Shown: piece by piece, positions 6,399 through 7,279 of the stretch | How positions within the stretch are numbered: the stretch's first letter is position 1 | Layout: the number at the start of each line of letters is the position of its first letter | Origin: Alphaproteobacteria bacterium | Lineage (GTDB): Bacteria; Pseudomonadota; Alphaproteobacteria; M2410 | DNA length: 7,279 nt | Assembly: GCA_021774955.1 (NCBI GenBank) | Contig: JAJFIN010000348.1 | Span: forward strand, 1-7,279 | Direction of reading: 5' to 3' | Notes under the pieces: generated by a model | Told to the model about the DNA's origin: nothing | Databases searched by the model: none | What the model saw: only the letters and a program-made list of their open reading frames with translations | Position numbers and translations under genes: made by a program

Positions 6399-6436
6399 GA
6401 TGTGCCTCGTCGAGAATCCTGTGGCATAAGATAAAG

Positions 6437-7054
6437 ATGCCGACTTTGACCTTACAACAAAAACCCGACTTCGCCCACGAGCTTGCCAAGGGCGGCTTGG
6501 TGGCCGGCGTCGATGAGGCCGGGCGCGGGCCGTGGGCCGGGCCGGTGGTGACAGCGGCGGTGATCTTGGACGCGCGCGACTTGCCCGAGGGCCTCAATGA
6601 TTCCAAGAAGCTCTCGGAGGCGAGGCGCGAGGCGCTCTACCCCGTCATCATGGACAAGGCCTTGGCGGTCGCGGTCGGGCAATCCGATGTCGGCGAGATC
6701 GACCAGCGCAACATCTTGGCGGCAACGCTTGATGCGATGGCGCGCGCGGTGGCCGCGCTCGACCCCCAACCCACGTTCGTCTTGATCGACGGCAATAAGG
6801 CACCATGGTTGCCGATGCCACATGAGACGCTCGTCAAAGGCGATGGCCGCTCGCTGTCGATTGCTGCGGCCTCGATCATCGCCAAGGTCACGCGTGACCG
6901 CATCATGAAAGATCTGCATAAAGACTATCCGGCCTATCAATGGCACCGTAACAAGGGCTATGGCACGGCCGATCACCAGGCGGCGCTGGCCACCCACGGC
7001 GTGACGCCGCATCACAGGCGGTCGTTTAAGCCGGTGCGGGCGATGGTGGGGTGA
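6437..7054 (+). CDS. rnhB: Ribonuclease HII
   Basis: Cytoplasmic endonuclease that cuts the RNA strand of RNA-DNA hybrids and nicks 5' to single ribonucleotides embedded in DNA, starting ribonucleotide excision repair. The DEDD active site is complete: D26 and E27 in [11 protein letters not shown]118 in LIDGN, and D136 in VKGDGRS. The GRG substrate-recognition motif is residues 29-31, and the family segments [21 protein letters not shown] and HRNKGYGT follow in order. At 205 residues it is normal length. The start ATG 6437 comes just before the conserved domain; no strong Shine-Dalgarno is seen, only AT-rich TAAGAT (6427-6432) 4 nt upstream. A GAATC (GANTC) lies at 6414-6418. Codons are strongly GC-rich (one sampled line is 68% GC). 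It stops with TGA; the next 225 bp have no gene. Confidence 0.98.
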   Translation: MPTLTLQQKPDFAHELAKGGLVAGVDEAGRGPWAGPVVTAAVILDARDLPEGLNDSKKLSEARREALYPVIMDKALAVAVGQSDVGEIDQRNILAATLDAMARAVAALDPQPTFVLIDGNKAPWLPMPHETLVKGDGRSLSIAAASIIAKVTRDRIMKDLHKDYPAYQWHRNKGYGTADHQAALATHGVTPHHRRSFKPVRAMVG

Positions 7055-7078
7055 GGGGATGTCTTTGCGCTCACGCTA

Positions 7079-7094
7079 GTGCACAATTGTGCAC
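7079..7094. promoter_or_regulatory. Perfect 16-bp palindrome, possible operator
   Basis: GTGCACAATTGTGCAC is its own reverse complement and begins 25 nt after the rnhB stop codon. A perfect 16-bp palindrome is the expected form of a site for a dimeric regulator, perhaps of a gene beyond the right edge. Its right half also begins the adjoining tandem repeat, so it may instead be a by-product of that duplication. Confidence 0.4.
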
Positions 7095-7123
7095 AGCTCC
7101 GCGGGCGTGCACAGCTCCGCGGG
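7089..7123. repeat. Tandem duplication, 18-bp period, two copies
   Basis: GTGCACAGCTCCGCGGG occurs at 7089-7105 and again at 7107-7123, identical over 17 bases. The hexamer GTGCAC also starts at 7079, so it occurs three times in 34 bp. The sequence is gene-free and GC-rich. It is consistent with replication slippage or with repeated binding sites. Confidence 0.85.
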
Positions 7124-7146
7124 GGCGGCGCATAAGCGCCGAGCTG
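7112..7146. other. GC-rich bulged hairpin
   Basis: CAGCTC (7112-7117) pairs with GAGCTG (7141-7146), and inside it GGCGC (7127-7131) pairs with GCGCC (7136-7140) around an ATAA loop, with an unpaired GC-rich bulge (7118-7126) on the left. It lies about 60 nt after rnhB and could end or protect that transcript. No immediate T-run follows, so I do not call it an intrinsic terminator. Confidence 0.4.
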
Positions 7147-7182
7147 CAGTCGCAGCCGTTTTCTTGCTGCCACAAACTAGAG

Positions 7183-7221
7183 CGTCACCCTGAGGAAGGG
7201 CGGAGCCCTGTCTCGAAGGGT
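7183..7221 (+). repeat. Folded intergenic repeat, copy D
   Basis: Fourth copy of the family. The outer stem ACCCT (7187-7191) pairs with AGGGT (7217-7221), GAG (7192-7194) with CTC (7212-7214), and the inner stem AGGGC (7197-7201) with GCCCT (7205-7209) around GGA. The block CGGAGCCCTG (7201-7210) is repeated directly at 7224-7233. After it, to 7279, I see nothing recognisable. Confidence 0.8.
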
Positions 7222-7279
7222 CGCGGAGCCCTGACCCCCTTTTACTAACCCCTCAGCCGTAATTGAAACTGACACTGAT

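Noticed and set aside
6452..7015. 187-codon minus-strand frame antisense to rnhB
   Set aside because: A shadow of the GC-rich rnhB gene, whose complete DEDD active site fixes the true frame.
7089..7123. CRISPR-like array
   Set aside because: Only two units with a 1-base gap, no spacers and no cas genes. It is a simple tandem duplication.
7051..7248. 65-codon plus-strand reading frame after rnhB
   Set aside because: It starts on the rnhB stop codon and runs through the tandem duplication and repeat copy D. Composition is repeat-driven, with no recognisable protein features.

Overview
The window looks like a chromosomal segment of an alphaproteobacterium. The RNase HII, PA0069-type radical SAM and PAS-7-like/GGDEF/EAL proteins have an alphaproteobacterial flavour, and the intergenic repeats (TGAGGA...GTCTCGAA and TGTCATTCCGG...) resemble ones I remember as common in that class. 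No database was searched, so genus and species are not claimed. GC varies: sampled 60-base lines run from about 37-50% in the GGDEF-EAL gene to 53-68% in the radical SAM, cytochrome and rnhB genes.

Layout, left to right. (1) A folded repeat at the left edge runs into a secreted or membrane-anchored S41 (IRBP-like) peptidase, 31-1371 (+). (2) A short repeat-bearing gap leads to a PA0069-family radical SAM protein, 1580-2707 (+). (3) A 351-bp gap holds two inverted copies of the folded repeat and an unexplained stem-loop. (4) A membrane-PAS-GGDEF-EAL cyclic-di-GMP enzyme occupies 3059-5395 (+). It is split by one in-frame TAG at 4253-4255, inside the GGDEF domain; the remaining frame and all recognised catalytic residues are intact. 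(5) Tail-to-tail with it, one base between the stop codons, is a minus-strand pair: a GFA-family zinc protein (6398-6018) followed by a cytochrome b561 (5954-5397). (6) rnhB (RNase HII) runs on the plus strand, 6437-7054, divergent from the GFA gene. (7) The last 225 bp have no gene. They hold a perfect 16-bp palindrome, an 18-bp-period tandem duplication, a hairpin and a fourth copy of the folded repeat.

The genes do not form one pathway. The plus-strand genes look like single transcription units. Two of them have a TAGAAT hexamer 5-6 nt before ATG and no Shine-Dalgarno, so leaderless transcripts are possible. The two minus-strand genes have purine-rich ribosome-binding sites and could be co-transcribed.

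The strongest observations are two. One is the single amber codon splitting an otherwise intact cyclic-di-GMP enzyme; two neighbouring genes use TAG as their normal stop, which argues against genome-wide recoding. The other is the four-copy repeat family, whose stems differ in sequence but keep their pairing, so structure rather than sequence appears to be conserved. I see no mobile-element gene, CRISPR array, tRNA or rRNA.
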